In this document: positions 48,099-51,359 of the stretch, piece after piece
Numbering within the stretch: position 1 is the stretch's first letter
How the letters are laid out: the number at the start of each line of letters is the position of its first letter
Assembly: GCF_022539315.1 (NCBI RefSeq)
Contig: NC_066337.1
Coordinates: 5,049,930 to 5,113,929, forward strand
Length of the DNA stretch: 64,000 nt
Direction of reading: 5' to 3'
From: Serinus canaria
Taxonomy: Eukaryota; Chordata; Aves; Passeriformes; Fringillidae
The notes under the pieces: model-generated
The model's input: only the letters and a program-made list of their open reading frames with translations
Database searches by the model: none
Told to the model about the DNA's origin: nothing
Program-made: the position numbers and the translations under genes

Positions 48099-48204
48099 AA
48101 ACTTTTAAAAGCATTCCCCCTGCAAAAATGCTGCAGCATAATTTACAATAAAGACAAAAAAGCAAATTTCAGGAACTCACCTCGAAGGTTTTTTGAGAGG
48201 AAAC
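5974..48204 (-). CDS. ARHGEF12: ARHGEF12 (LARG) Rho guanine nucleotide exchange factor 12, exons 2-41
   Basis: A cytoplasmic/membrane-recruited GEF that loads GTP on RhoA downstream of G-alpha-12/13-coupled receptors and plexin-B. Forty exons on the minus strand join without a frame break into 1,540 codons plus TAG. Approximate domains in the joined protein: PDZ 69-145 (loop NGFGLTV), leucine-rich coiled-coil 197-262, acidic motif GAEDDDFDTE near 350 followed by the RGS-like (LH) domain to about 560, DH 780-982, PH 1010-1120, and a divergent C-terminal tail ending DKS. Identity as ARHGEF12 rather than ARHGEF11 or ARHGEF1 rests on the N-terminal FPLKKP and DSSSKKTKSSSEESRSE segments, the PDZ sequence, and the DH text VKKAADHCRQIL. 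All introns are GT-AG. Exon 1 (about 11 residues) is missing. Bird-specific features are poly-E and poly-Q runs in the tail. The exon chain is seen directly; biochemical roles are family knowledge. Confidence 0.96.
6137..6490 (+). mobile_element. Solo-LTR-like element (old retroviral LTR family), copy A
   Basis: About 350 bp in intron 40, sharing ordered blocks with 8039-8408 and the ends of 61840-62870: CCAGGATTTCTCTCCTGGGA near the start, a GTCAGGCTGTGTCAGGACTC-type block in the middle, and an AATAAA-containing A/T tail. No internal retroviral genes. Classed as LTR from TG...CA-like ends and a poly(A) signal. No clear target-site duplication found. Confidence 0.6.
7210..7282 (-). CDS. ARHGEF12: ARHGEF12 exon 40
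   Basis: Encodes EVEEDYSVLRRQGLAGSAST, then GEHS, matching human KVEESYT...RLAGSALTDKHS. 73 nt with acceptor TTTTGCAG and donor GTAGGAG. If intron 40 is retained the frame stays open 16 more codons to a TAA ending at 7160, giving an alternative C-terminus (inference). Confidence 0.93.
7671..7950 (-). mobile_element. CR1 LINE fragment
   Basis: Reverse orientation: CACAGAATTACCAAGGCTGG start and the ordered CR1 landmarks (AGTCCAACC, GGGATGGGACTCCAG, TTCTCCCTAATCTTTA). Lies in intron 39. Confidence 0.85.
8039..8408 (+). mobile_element. Solo-LTR-like element, copy B
   Basis: About 370 bp in intron 39, from TGTGGCATTCACATTC to CCCTGCCACA, so TG...CA ends. Same family as 6137-6490. Ends with a TAATAAATTAGCC-type tail. 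Confidence 0.65.
8617..8942 (-). CDS. ARHGEF12: ARHGEF12 exon 39 (poly-Q)
   Basis: Encodes (G)NYLILDGYGTVQESSTDEE at the start, a CAG-encoded run of 10 Gln (8797-8826), SPRDARSDGASSPFPEELRW, and MQYIHNIQDALEKLK at the end. Landmarks NYLILDGY, QESSTDEE and YIHxI match human, where the Gln run is short. The acceptor CCCCGCAG with the first exon bases has been copied several times in introns 38 and 37. Confidence 0.95.
8797..8826 (-). repeat. CAG microsatellite in coding exon 39 (Gln10)
   Basis: Ten uninterrupted CAG codons on the coding strand. A pure trinucleotide run, so length polymorphism is likely. Confidence 0.95.
8931..9500. repeat. Tandem array derived from the exon 39 acceptor region
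   Basis: Units of about 126-170 bp begin at 8932 (the real exon edge), 9102, 9262 and 9388 with CAAATAAT, followed in three of four by CTGC(A/G)G, i.e. on the coding strand an AG acceptor before GAAATTATTTG. Nested inside are 33-34-bp repeats of CCCAGAGCCCATCTCCTGAG. Confidence 0.85.
10451..10530. repeat. GGGCTTTAAAAA tandem repeat
   Basis: Six to seven units of 12-18 bp; a single diverged block recurs at about 10880-10910 next to GCCTCCAGGGAAAACC, showing a larger local duplication. Confidence 0.8.
10560..10735. repeat. Dispersed intragenic repeat, copy 2
   Basis: In intron 38. GATGCCTAAAGGCCAGTG, CAGACCCAGCCCAGGGAGAT and AGAGCCCAGCCCAGGGTG match the copy beside the exon 37 donor. Confidence 0.7.
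10741..11342. repeat. 38-bp minisatellite
   Basis: Two copies at 10741-10815 and nine at 10998-11342 of a 38-bp unit with CTCCAGCTGTCACAGG and TGTCCTGTGTCCCCCAG. Variants GGCTGTG/GGGTATG and CACAGG/CCCAGG are interspersed. Confidence 0.92.
11482..11976 (-). CDS. ARHGEF12: ARHGEF12 exon 38 (largest coding exon; poly-E)
   Basis: 165 codons: GLLKQLLVQQLGLAEKGT at the start, a diverged Gly/Pro/Ser middle, then ESGEHFFDAREAHSDENPGE, followed by a run of 13 Glu (11501-11539) and VQIRIS. The SGEHFFDAREAHSDENP block is strongly conserved with human, whose equivalent acid stretch is much shorter. Donor GTGAGT. Confidence 0.95.
11501..11539 (-). repeat. GAG/GAA microsatellite in coding exon 38 (Glu13)
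   Basis: GAG5-GAA-GAG5-GAA-GAG on the coding strand; the two halves look like an internal duplication of a six-codon block. Confidence 0.95.
12072..12195. repeat. Direct repeat, left copy
   Basis: About 120 bp matching 12913-13031, including GGGGATTCCCACCTCAAGGA, a GGGTTGAAATGA block and an A-rich tail ending AATCTAAGAA. The two copies bracket 12196-12912. Confidence 0.88.
12184..12680. repeat. Copy of intron 38 sequence inside intron 37
   Basis: Colinear with about 9340-9770: GAGACAGAAGTGGGGATGTC, the CTGCAG acceptor-like site (12302-12307), GATCAGTGGTGCTGTCAGAC, AAACCATAATTAAATGGACA and GTGAGCTCATCACCTCCCTT all recur in order. Confidence 0.9.
12913..13031. repeat. Direct repeat, right copy
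   Basis: Partner of 12072-12195, 841 bp away. The remaining intron to 14100 shows only A-rich runs. Confidence 0.88.
14100..14253. repeat. Dispersed intragenic repeat, copy 3 (abuts exon 37 donor)
   Basis: Runs from TCATTTGATAGAGAAAAG to the GGTACTCAC that forms the exon 37 donor. Similarity to 10560-10735 continues to within about 8 bases of the splice site. Confidence 0.7.
14254..14481 (-). CDS. ARHGEF12: ARHGEF12 exon 37 (C-terminal tail)
   Basis: 76 codons, (D)KDLGLESPLILNPQSSSPM at the start and SVPEGQWAQDALRN at the end; the middle is diverged and low complexity. Landmarks DLGLES and W-x-x-DALRN match human. The sequence just past the donor (14100-14253) belongs to a dispersed repeat also found in intron 38 and near 4545. 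Confidence 0.94.
14811..14887 (-). CDS. ARHGEF12: ARHGEF12 exon 36
   Basis: Encodes (E)EEREEEEQQKLKEQHDIPA, then SSLQSP. More acidic than human but keeps KLKEEQHxI and LQSPD. A second AG two bases further into the exon is an alternative acceptor but would break frame. Intron 36 is 329 bp. Confidence 0.92.
15031..15120 (-). CDS. ARHGEF12: ARHGEF12 exon 35 (PH C-terminal helix)
   Basis: Encodes (V)WQDLIAQMAGTVKMGSSRR, then VIPLPQSGPG. The invariant Trp of the PH C-terminal helix is present (WQDLI). 90 nt, donor GTGAGTAAAG. Confidence 0.95.
15854..15941 (-). CDS. ARHGEF12: ARHGEF12 exon 34 (PH domain)
   Basis: Encodes (D)NKAFFVISMSATGAHIYEL, then VAQTVSEKN. Donor GTAAGTCC after a split Val codon. 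Intron 34 (733 bp) is plain. Confidence 0.96.
16423..16590 (-). CDS. ARHGEF12: ARHGEF12 exon 33 (PH domain core)
   Basis: Encodes (D)LYTLLLEDILVLLQKQDDK, LVLKCHSKILASTADSKHTF and SPIIKLNTVLVRQVAT, the PH beta-sheet; in this family the PH domain binds active RhoA as feedback. 168 nt, donor GTCAGT. Intron 33 (481 bp) is plain. Confidence 0.97.
16977..17052 (-). CDS. ARHGEF12: ARHGEF12 exon 32 (PH domain start)
   Basis: Encodes NLDLTKRKMLHEGPLTWKVN, then RDKTI. HEGPLxW is the first PH strand pair. 76 nt, donor GTGAGT. Intron 32 (386 bp) is plain. Confidence 0.97.
18244..18321 (-). CDS. ARHGEF12: ARHGEF12 exon 31 (DH-PH linker)
   Basis: 26 codons: HLEDYQRRLDLSYLKQSEDP, then MMDEFR. The first residue is His (CAC) where human has Arg, a plausible CpG transition. 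The acceptor TTTCCTGCAG is directly joined to the intron 30 minisatellite, so its branch point and pyrimidine tract are repeat sequence. Frame-neutral. Intron 31 (1,191 bp) has nothing I can name. Confidence 0.95.
18322..18900. repeat. 48-57-bp minisatellite filling intron 30
   Basis: About 11 units with GTGGAGTGCAGGGAATGCAG, GGAAATGTC(A/C)CTTGGAGC and ACTGCCCAGA. It occupies nearly all 619 bp of the intron and touches the exon 31 acceptor. Confidence 0.92.
18941..19041 (-). CDS. ARHGEF12: ARHGEF12 exon 30 (DH domain end)
   Basis: Encodes (E)LPEEKEKVKKAADHCRQIL, then NHVNQAVKESENKQ, the final DH helix running into the PH domain. Donor GTGGGAG. Intron 30 is 619 bp and almost entirely minisatellite. 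Confidence 0.97.
19903..20017 (-). CDS. ARHGEF12: ARHGEF12 exon 29 (DH domain, CR3 signature)
   Basis: Encodes DAESNPLCRRLQLKDIIPTE, then MQRLTKYPLLLDNIAKYT. QRxxxYPLLL is the hallmark DH motif whose helix faces switch regions of the GTPase. 115 nt, donor GTAAAG. Intron 29 (861 bp) is plain. Confidence 0.98.
20745..20945. repeat. 20-33-bp minisatellite, intron 28
   Basis: About eight units of AACTCAAAGCCTGGTGGAGA and AACTCAGAGCTTGGGGGA type. Ends 16 bases from the exon 28 donor. Confidence 0.88.
20961..21086 (-). CDS. ARHGEF12: ARHGEF12 exon 28 (DH domain, CR2 region)
   Basis: 42 codons: FSGAAEEKLKLATATFCSNQ, then PFALEVIKSRQKKDSRFQTF and VQ. Nearly identical to human from FCSNQ onward. Frame-neutral; donor GTGGGT. 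Intron 28 has a minisatellite right after the donor (20745-20945). Confidence 0.97.
21284..21365 (-). mobile_element. CR1 LINE scrap
   Basis: CACAGAATCCCAGACTGGTT then GGGCAGGGACACTTTA: the 3' end of CR1 read in reverse. In intron 27. Confidence 0.75.
21851..21936 (-). CDS. ARHGEF12: ARHGEF12 exon 27 (DH domain)
   Basis: Encodes (V)ALNDQMKSVRKRNETSVI, then GQIGEDLLSW. Matches human LNEQMKAVRKRNETSVI. 86 nt, ends on a codon boundary, donor GTAAAAT. Intron 27 contains a CR1 scrap. Confidence 0.96.
22312..22830. repeat. 272-bp tandem duplication, intron 26
   Basis: Two copies (about 22312-22560 and 22584-22830) sharing AAACAAAGACATC, CTCCTCAGGAGCAGTTGTAC, ACTGGACACAATATTCCT and GAGATGGAACAACTGTGAGC. 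The second has an extra GAATTCCTGAA. Confidence 0.92.
22920..23066 (-). CDS. ARHGEF12: ARHGEF12 exon 26 (DH domain, CR1 region)
   Basis: Encodes ELFYTERAHVRTLKVLHNVF, then YQRVTREGILSSSDKRKIFS and NLEDILGLH. ExExxxxxxLxVL is the first conserved DH region with the catalytic Glu. The CpG-rich coding stretch contrasts with the flanking introns. Intron 26 contains a 272-bp tandem duplication. Confidence 0.97.
23624..23778 (-). CDS. ARHGEF12: ARHGEF12 exon 25 (DH domain entry)
   Basis: Encodes MDSVGFADVQSEDELYDFDM, then DMDPPNWQQLVSREVLMGLK and PYEIKRQEVIN. The PPNWQ...KRQEVIN segment is the N-terminal extension and first helix of the DH domain, which helps contact RhoA in this family. 155 nt. 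Intron 25 (557 bp) is plain. Confidence 0.97.
24372..24407 (-). CDS. ARHGEF12: ARHGEF12 exon 24 (36 nt)
   Basis: Small frame-neutral exon, RLVDMGTPKPFR(K), equal to the human GTPKPFRK segment. The donor is GTGAGTG, so the Lys codon is split AA|G with exon 25. Intron 24 (593 bp) is plain. Confidence 0.93.
24716..24845 (-). CDS. ARHGEF12: ARHGEF12 exon 23 (linker)
   Basis: Encodes GVKQPGEAPPASESMDGTPR, then TPNNTFEFPSPLENLQEEEG and EAE. The DGTPRTxN and QEEE landmarks match human. Donor GTAACT. Intron 23 is only 308 bp. Confidence 0.94.
25231..25443 (-). CDS. ARHGEF12: ARHGEF12 exon 22 (Ser/Pro-rich linker)
   Basis: 71 codons starting IGRAMEMQKPRHPKHSP and including SSVSPEPPES, KTRQSGSSSDGTDA, YPPANPMS and GSKDSDTG. 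Low-complexity Ser/Pro linker matching the order of human landmarks (RHPKH, SVSPEP, RQSG, PAN). Donor GTAGGG. Intron 22 (385 bp) is plain. Confidence 0.95.
25555..25895. repeat. 20-21-bp tandem repeat, intron 21
   Basis: About 17 units of AAAATCACTCAGTCCTACTG with C/T and A/T variants. Confidence 0.93.
26114..26219 (-). CDS. ARHGEF12: ARHGEF12 exon 21 (basic linker)
   Basis: Encodes QSIKKEKEGEEKGKRRGFPN followed by ILGPPRRPSRHDSSA; strongly basic linker after the RGS-like domain. Donor GTATGT. Intron 21 contains a 20-bp-unit tandem array. Confidence 0.96.
26912..27026 (-). CDS. ARHGEF12: ARHGEF12 exon 20 (end of RGS-like domain)
   Basis: Encodes STMQYVILTYMKHLGVKVKE, then PRNLEQKRGRIGFLPKIK; almost identical to human LARG. 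115 nt, ends on a codon boundary. Intron 20 (26220-26911) has nothing recognisable. Confidence 0.97.
27300..27452 (+). mobile_element. CR1 LINE fragment
   Basis: Forward CR1 landmarks: GTCCAAGGTCAGGCTGGAGC, AGTGGAAGGTGTCCCTG, CATGGGAGGGCTTGGAATTA, AAGGTCCCTCCCAACCC. In intron 19. Confidence 0.9.
27885..27917 (-). CDS. ARHGEF12: ARHGEF12 exon 19 (33 nt)
   Basis: Small frame-neutral exon reading (L)MTSQPLEEDK(S), as in human where the equivalent is MTAQAVEEDK. Acceptor TTTTTAG, donor GTAATG. Possible cassette exon by size (inference). Confidence 0.92.
28238..28445. repeat. Polypyrimidine minisatellite, intron 18
   Basis: About ten 18-20-bp units CTCCTGAGCCTCCCCTTCCC; on the coding strand nearly all purine (AGGGGAAGGGGAGGCTC). 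Strand-asymmetric sequence able in principle to form triplex or G-quadruplex DNA. Confidence 0.92.
28604..28741 (-). CDS. ARHGEF12: ARHGEF12 exon 18 (RGS-like domain, long C-terminal helices)
   Basis: Encodes QKRSMGLTLAEGELSRLDAE, then a charged helix with KERSCAEQILAKIEEV. GC-rich codon use relative to neighbours. 138 nt, donor GTAAGTG. Intron 18 contains a pyrimidine-only minisatellite. Confidence 0.96.
28949..29245 (-). mobile_element. CR1 LINE fragment
   Basis: CACAGAATGACCAGGTTGGA start, then CAGTCCAACC, CCAGGGATGGGATGGGGACT and CTTCTTCCTAATATCCAACC in order; the clearest reverse CR1 copy. In intron 17. Confidence 0.93.
29527..29632 (-). CDS. ARHGEF12: ARHGEF12 exon 17 (RGS-like domain)
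   Basis: Encodes DRRRPELLPEELHRQFIQTM followed by QDKVCPEVQRNLEDF; the RRPELxPE and QTMQ text is diagnostic for LARG. 106 nt, donor GTACCA. Intron 17 contains a CR1 fragment (28949-29245). Confidence 0.96.
29752..29794 (-). CDS. ARHGEF12: ARHGEF12 exon 16 (RGS-like domain)
   Basis: Encodes NLKVPVPEEISLEL, 43 nt, matching the LKVxVPxE loop of LARG. Acceptor TTTTGCAG, donor GTAGGGT. Confidence 0.95.
30437..30535 (-). CDS. ARHGEF12: ARHGEF12 exon 15 (RGS-like domain)
   Basis: 33 codons with CYLYTDLYKQTNSKETRRVF and LEFYQFFLDRAA, the central helices of the RGS-like fold. Frame-neutral, acceptor CCCCACAG, donor GTAGGTT. Intron 15 (642 bp) has nothing recognisable. Confidence 0.97.
30978..31088 (-). 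CDS. ARHGEF12: ARHGEF12 exon 14 (RGS-like domain)
   Basis: 37 codons: INGQCSCFQNIELLKSRPAH, then LAVLLHHVVSQFDPAAL, the start of the LH/RGS-like helical bundle that binds activated G-alpha-12/13. Frame-neutral, donor GTGAGCA. Intron 14 (442 bp) is unremarkable. Confidence 0.97.
31381..31495. repeat. Source segment 1 of the intron 8 chimeric copy
   Basis: Matches 35960-36073: AAATTCTTATTTCACCAT, AAGGAGCACT, GCAGTTTAGGAACA, GAAGAGAATTCTGCTTGGTG and CATTCCCACCTG. Confidence 0.88.
31677..32040 (+). mobile_element. Probable LTR-like insertion, intron 13
   Basis: A TATAAAA box (GAGTATAAAAGATAAC) followed about 80 bp later by AACAATAAACAAC, the spacing of an LTR promoter and poly(A) site, with TG near the start. 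No retroviral coding sequence. This interval is absent from the otherwise colinear copy in intron 8, which supports it being part of an insertion. Confidence 0.5.
32097..32148. repeat. 17-bp triplication at the exon 13 donor
   Basis: CCTGCTCCTGAGCCTCA occurs in near-perfect tandem, giving CAG|GTGAGG donors on the coding strand at 32140-32141 and 17 and 34 bases further into the intron. Confidence 0.88.
32142..32234 (-). CDS. ARHGEF12: ARHGEF12 exon 13 (acidic motif before RGS-like domain)
   Basis: 31 codons with CSVGSPLSRVGTQIIGAEDD continuing DFDTEQEQ. The GAEDDDFD acidic segment leads into the RGS-like box; in the related p115RhoGEF the equivalent acid cluster contacts G-alpha-13 (family knowledge). 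The exon's donor lies in a 17-bp motif repeated three times (32101-32148), so two further potential donors follow the first. A degenerate copy of this exon lies in intron 8. Confidence 0.95.
32829..32900 (-). CDS. ARHGEF12: ARHGEF12 exon 12
   Basis: 24 codons, SPRSGLKERIYPDESPEK then AELQDT, corresponding to the human linker that keeps KERIY and NPEK-like text. Frame-neutral. Intron 12 (32235-32828) is unremarkable. Confidence 0.94.
34147..34281 (-). CDS. ARHGEF12: ARHGEF12 exon 11 (Ser/Asp-rich linker)
   Basis: 45 codons with SRSVSESLQISEGEAESGDS and SPSRPNSDIAD; acidic and serine-rich, diverged from human but keeping the SRPxSDxAD end. Frame-neutral. Intron 11 (32901-34146, 1,246 bp) shows no element I can name. 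Confidence 0.93.
34855..34985. repeat. Minisatellite, intron 10
   Basis: Five to six units of CCAAAATGGTCCCAAAATGA and (G)AACCCAAGATGAA. Confidence 0.85.
35345..35464 (-). CDS. ARHGEF12: ARHGEF12 exon 10 (coiled-coil)
   Basis: 40 codons including RLLKEIQEAKKHIPQLQEQL and ending ATGCTQ. Predicted amphipathic helix, very close to the human protein. Frame-neutral. Intron 10 (34282-35344) contains a short minisatellite at 34855-34985. Confidence 0.96.
35619..35696 (-). CDS. ARHGEF12: ARHGEF12 exon 9 (coiled-coil start)
   Basis: 26 codons beginning EENNIVHNQKVEILRKMLQ and continuing with KEQERLQ, a heptad-like charged helix as in LARG and PDZ-RhoGEF. Frame-neutral exon with donor GTACTGG. Confidence 0.95.
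35960..36156 (-). pseudogene. Chimeric duplicate with degenerate copy of exon 13, intron 8
   Basis: 35960-36073 matches 31381-31495; 36074-36156 matches exon 13 (32142-32226). The copied exon still has an AG acceptor (TTTCCCAG) and a GT donor (CAG|GTGGGA), is 83 nt, has lost one base in the DTEQEQ region and lacks the first codons. If spliced in it would shift the frame. Confidence 0.88.
36269..36447 (-). CDS. ARHGEF12: ARHGEF12 exon 8 (PDZ end and Ser/Pro linker)
   Basis: Encodes SGSYVALTVQGRPPGSPQ, completing the last PDZ strand, then a Pro/Ser/Met-rich linker with HMSPIMASPHSPGTSGN and ITSPVLMG. Several SP dipeptides are plausible proline-directed phosphosites (inference). It ends on a codon boundary. 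Intron 8 carries a degenerate second copy of exon 13 (see repeat at 35960-36156). Confidence 0.96.
37035..37092 (-). CDS. ARHGEF12: ARHGEF12 exon 7 (PDZ domain, alpha-B helix)
   Basis: Encodes VNGTLVTHSNHLEVVKLIR, containing the VNG turn and the alpha-B helix whose His (HLEVVKL) lines the ligand groove. 58 nt, donor GTAAGTAAAG. Intron 7 (36448-37034) has nothing recognisable. Confidence 0.96.
37827..37876 (-). CDS. ARHGEF12: ARHGEF12 exon 6 (PDZ domain, middle)
   Basis: Encodes DGAAMRAGVQTGDRIIK, the classic PDZ 'A-G-(L/V)-x-x-G-D-x-I' core. 50 nt with donor GTAAGGA. Intron 6 (37093-37826) has nothing recognisable. Confidence 0.96.
38102..38480 (-). mobile_element. CR1 LINE fragment with duplicated 3' end, intron 5
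   Basis: Two 79-bp copies of CAGATCCCAGAATGAACCAG start the element, then CACCTCCAGGGATGGTGACT, AGTGAAGAATTTTCCCAAGC and GGGCTGTGTCCTTTCGTTCT in CR1 order. Confidence 0.88.
38601..38699 (-). CDS. ARHGEF12: ARHGEF12 exon 5 (PDZ domain, first half)
   Basis: Encodes LVQRCVVIQRDENGFG and LTVSGDNPVFVQSVKE. The GFGL segment is the carboxylate-binding loop of the PDZ fold, which in LARG docks C-terminal ligands of plexin-B and some receptors. Acceptor CCCCAG, donor GTGAGAG. Intron 5 contains a CR1 fragment. Confidence 0.96.
38700..41536. other. Intron 4, downstream half
   Basis: Apparently single-copy intronic sequence with no exon-like or repeat structure that I can support. The longest minus open frame (39894-40481) has no recognisable domain and no splice partners and is treated as chance. 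Confidence 0.6.
41537..41662 (+). mobile_element. CR1 LINE scrap, intron 4
   Basis: GGCCAGTGGAAGGTGACCCT, ATGGAACAAAACCATTCTTA, AGGATCCTTCCAACC: the 3' part of CR1 in forward orientation. Confidence 0.75.
42840..43372. repeat. 34-bp minisatellite, intron 4
   Basis: About 15 units of GGGAAGTCAGAGCTCCCATG plus AGGAAGTTCTGTTT; some units carry an extra GTCTCT or TTCT insert. The insert-bearing and plain units partly alternate. Confidence 0.93.
44640..45850. repeat. Nested tandem duplication, intron 4
   Basis: CCACCTCCACAGGTGCC recurs at about 44677, 45129, 45498 and 45769, each with AAGCTGAGAGGTAAAACAGG and GGATGGAAGGGCAG. Inside, a roughly 90-bp unit with AAAGACAGCTCCAAACCCTG is repeated again. 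The last, most diverged copy lies about 110 bp from exon 4. Confidence 0.9.
45962..46018 (-). CDS. ARHGEF12: ARHGEF12 exon 4 (57 nt, frame-neutral)
   Basis: Encodes DSSSKKTKSSSEESRSETY, a Ser-rich linker just before the PDZ domain and nearly identical to human LARG. Being 57 nt it can be skipped without frame change, so an isoform lacking 19 residues is possible. It is followed by the largest intron inside the placed coding region (38700-45961). Confidence 0.94.
47410..47498 (-). CDS. ARHGEF12: ARHGEF12 exon 3
   Basis: Encodes HGSILSRESPADKKQKVE and, after a Cys/Ser-rich stretch, THDFDPT; 89 nt, matching the LARG N-terminal linker. The KKQK stretch is basic. Donor GTGAAATC is weak after +4. 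Intron 3 (46019-47409, 1,391 bp) shows no recognisable element beyond A-rich runs near 46080. Confidence 0.93.
48056..48095. repeat. TA microsatellite, intron 2
   Basis: About 18 TA dinucleotides, 85 bases from the exon 2 donor. Confidence 0.95.
48181..48204 (-). CDS. ARHGEF12: ARHGEF12 exon 2 (24-nt microexon)
   Basis: Encodes (R)FPLKKPS(R). The first base completes an Arg codon from the unseen exon 1 and the last two bases open the next Arg codon. It is flanked by a TTTTCAG acceptor and a GTGAGTTC donor. A microexon this short is found only because the motif is the LARG N-terminal signature. Intron 2 (47499-48180) holds only a TA microsatellite. Confidence 0.9.
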
Positions 48205-49059
48205 CTGAAAAGAAAAGAAAAAAAAAATTAAATAAACTTTTATTTTTCAATATTTGGTTTTATACCAACATTAGTGCTTACATACAAACAGTAATTTTAC
48301 ATTTCTGTGGTACCTTCACAAAAACAATCTCTATTTTCATGGAACTCCATGAATTTGCCATCTCTGAGACAAGAGCAACAAAGCTGAAATTAAATTACCT
48401 ATTCCAAGTAGGATTATACCCACAGATAACAAAAGCAACAAACCCAGAGCTGAAGGGAGAACCAAGAAAATTTGTGTTTTTAACTGAGGAAAATGCAGGA
48501 TTTATGAATCCAGGATTTTTTTCCCTTGAATTCCTGACAGAACAAGGTGGTGCCATCCACCAAAACTTCTGCTCTGATCAAACACAACTGCTTCCTCCTC
48601 TGGCCTGCAAGTTCAGCTCCATTCCTATCCCATTTATGTTTTAGATCCCTCACCAGGAAGGCAAAACACACATTGCAAGGCAAGAGCAGGTAATTTAAAT
48701 CACTTTTTGTTCTAATGAAGGCTCTGCAGATGGTTTCTAGCTGGTAATTCCCCCCTATATATAAAATAATTGCATTTTCTCCTATTTATATCTATTTTTC
48801 AGGAAGTGCTGGGTGAGGGATTAGAGGGAAGAAATTCAAGCCCACACAACTCGAACACCAGAGGTGAGCAGGGCAAGAAATGACCTTTCCTTTTTACATT
48901 TTATTTTATGGTTTCAATTGAAACACACCAATTTATTCATGACCAACAGTTCCCAAGTCTGGATTAGAAAAGGCCAACAGGAGAGGGACTGGCATTCCCA
49001 AATTCCCTGGGATTCAAGGAGGAGCAGCAGCTCTGCCTCAGGGCCAGGCAGAACTGACA

Positions 49060-49320
49060 GAACCAGAGCTCACAGCCTCAAACTGCACCAAGGGAAATAC
49101 AGGCTGGATAGCAGGGAAAAGCTCTTTCCAGAAAGGGGGATAAAGTTCTGGAATGTTCTGCCCAGGGAGGTTGTGGAGTCCCCATCCCTGGGGGTGTGGA
49201 ACAAAGCCTGGATGTGGCACTGGGTGCCAGGGTTTGGGTGAGGGGTTGGGGTTGGGTTGGACTGGGTGATCTTGGAGGTCTCATCCAACCTGGTCCTTCT
49301 GGGAATTCTGAGAATTCTGT
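49060..49320 (+). mobile_element. CR1 LINE 3' end
   Basis: Forward CR1: CTGCCCAGGGAGGTTGTGGA, GTCCCCATCCCTGGGGGTGT, GGGTTGGACTGGGTGATCTT, GGAATTCTGAGAATTCTGTG. The 3' terminus runs into a tandem array. The flanks (48205-49059 and 49760-51359) show no feature. Confidence 0.94.
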
Positions 49321-49705
49321 GAATAATTCAGTAAATTCTGTAAATTTTGTGAATTCTGTAAATAATTCTGTAAATTCTGTAAATAATTCTGTAAATTCTA
49401 TAAATAATTCTGTAAATCCTATAAATTCTGTAAATCCTATAAATTCTGTAAATCCTATAAATTCTGTAAATCCTATAAATTCTGTAAATCCTATAAATCC
49501 TATAAATTCTGTAAATTCTTATAAATTCTGTAAATCCCATAATTCCGTAAATTCTATAAATTCTGTAATCCTATAAATTCTGTAAATCCTATAATCCTAC
49601 AAATTCTGTAAATCTTATAAATCCTATAAATCTATAAATCCTATAAATTCTGTAAATCCTATAAATTCTATAAATCTATAAATTCTATAAATCTATAAAA
49701 TCTCT
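49310..49705. repeat. Expanded CR1 tail array
   Basis: About 45 units of 7-13 bp such as AATTCTGTAA, ATCCTATAA and ATTCTATAA directly continuing the ATTCTGTG end of the CR1. Confidence 0.9.
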
Positions 49706-51359
49706 GAATGCCGTGAAGAGCTCCAAAGGCAGGCTCAGGTGAAAGGAGGTTGGAGCCAAGGGGGGTTTGGAATCTCTTCCCAAATGAGTGAAAGGTGAGA
49801 GGGATCAGCCTCGGGCTGGGATTTCTCCTTGGAGGGGTTGTTGGACACCAGGAGGGGCTGGAGTGCCCATCCCTTCATTTCTGTGATCCTGAGCTGAACC
49901 ACAGCCCCACCCCACAACCAAACCATTCTCCCAGAGTTTTCCAGCCCATTCCAACCAAGATTCCTTGGGCTGGCAGCACAAAACTGCCCCGAGTGCTCCT
50001 CCTGCCACCTCCTCCCCTCCCTACCTGCAGCTGGAGTGGCCCAGGCAGGAAAAGCCCAGCCCCAAAGCTGCAGCAGCTCCCTCCCCACTGCCTGAGAACC
50101 ACGAGTGGCTGCACAGAGCCAGCCTAAGCCCTCTCCTGGAGCAAGAGCTGTGCCATCAAGGCTGGATCCACCCAAAACTGGCCAGCTCCCACATGCCAAG
50201 CCCCTGTGCAAACATGCACTAATATGGAACTCCAGAACCAGCATCTGATGACACATGAGGCAAGGGAAATTAAAATGCTGTCTGCTTGTTCCTGAAAATA
50301 ATTATCCACAGCAAGACACTTGCCATCTTTCAGATAACAGCATTGAATTGAGCTGAACTACAACAGCAGCTTCCAAATGAAGGGGGTAGGTAGGGCCTGT
50401 GATTGCACAAACAGCAAAAAGTTAATTAATTGAAGGCAAGAAGTGGTAATCCTCCTTCCTCCTGCCCCCCAAAAGCTCTATTTTAATTGTAAAAGCCTGG
50501 GAAATCCACTCTGAATCCAATGAGAAACATCCTCTCCTCGTTGTGCTCCACCTGCAAAGGCACAGCTCTGCAGCAGGCCAAACCCCAGTCACCCATTCCA
50601 GCAGGGAAGGAGGACTTGGGGCAGGACAGACACAGCCTGAATCCCAAAGGAAAGCAAACAAAAGTCATCTCAGGCCAATCTAACCCAGCCTGAACCCTGA
50701 GCAGCCAGCAGACACAGAGCAATCAAGTGTTTCACTGGAAAGCAGAAAAGAAGGAAAATCAGGAATCCAGGGAAAGACAGGAAAATATGCTTGGGATGAA
50801 TTATAGCCATTTTTTTATCTGATGCAATTGAACTTTTGAGCTGCATAAAAAACCCCTAACATCACTGGTAAGTATTTTAATGAAGCATTTCAGTGACAAA
50901 CTTGATCCCCCAGAGGTTCTTACCAGCACCCAGAACTGCTGCAGCATCAGGCAGAGTCTGTGGACAACACAAAGTGAGATCACTGCTGGACCTCTGGGCT
51001 GGTTCAGAGCTCTTGATTATCTCTGAAACACTCATGTCCTATTTTCCAGCTCCAGAAGCTGTGCAAAACCTTTCTGCTTATTATACTAGGCTGGTGATTA
51101 ATTATTTAGGAAGGAACTTTAAAGTTTTTGTAAACAAAGCAGCGCTGAAAACACCGGAACCTTTTCAGCGCTCTGACGTTAGCAGTGAACGTCCAATTCC
51201 TGTGGGGTGGGAGCCAAAATCCCCCATTCCCACCCCACAGCTGGATGGCACAAGGGGCCAGGATCCAGCTGGCTCTGGGGAATCCTCCAGCCTGGGAAGG
51301 GACCCCATTCCAGGGCTGGGCCCCCATCCCAGGCAGTGCTGGAGCCCCTGGGCTTGATG

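Noticed and set aside
49328..49576. Frames reading YRIYRIYRIY and NSVNSINSV
   Set aside because: Translation of the CR1 tail array.
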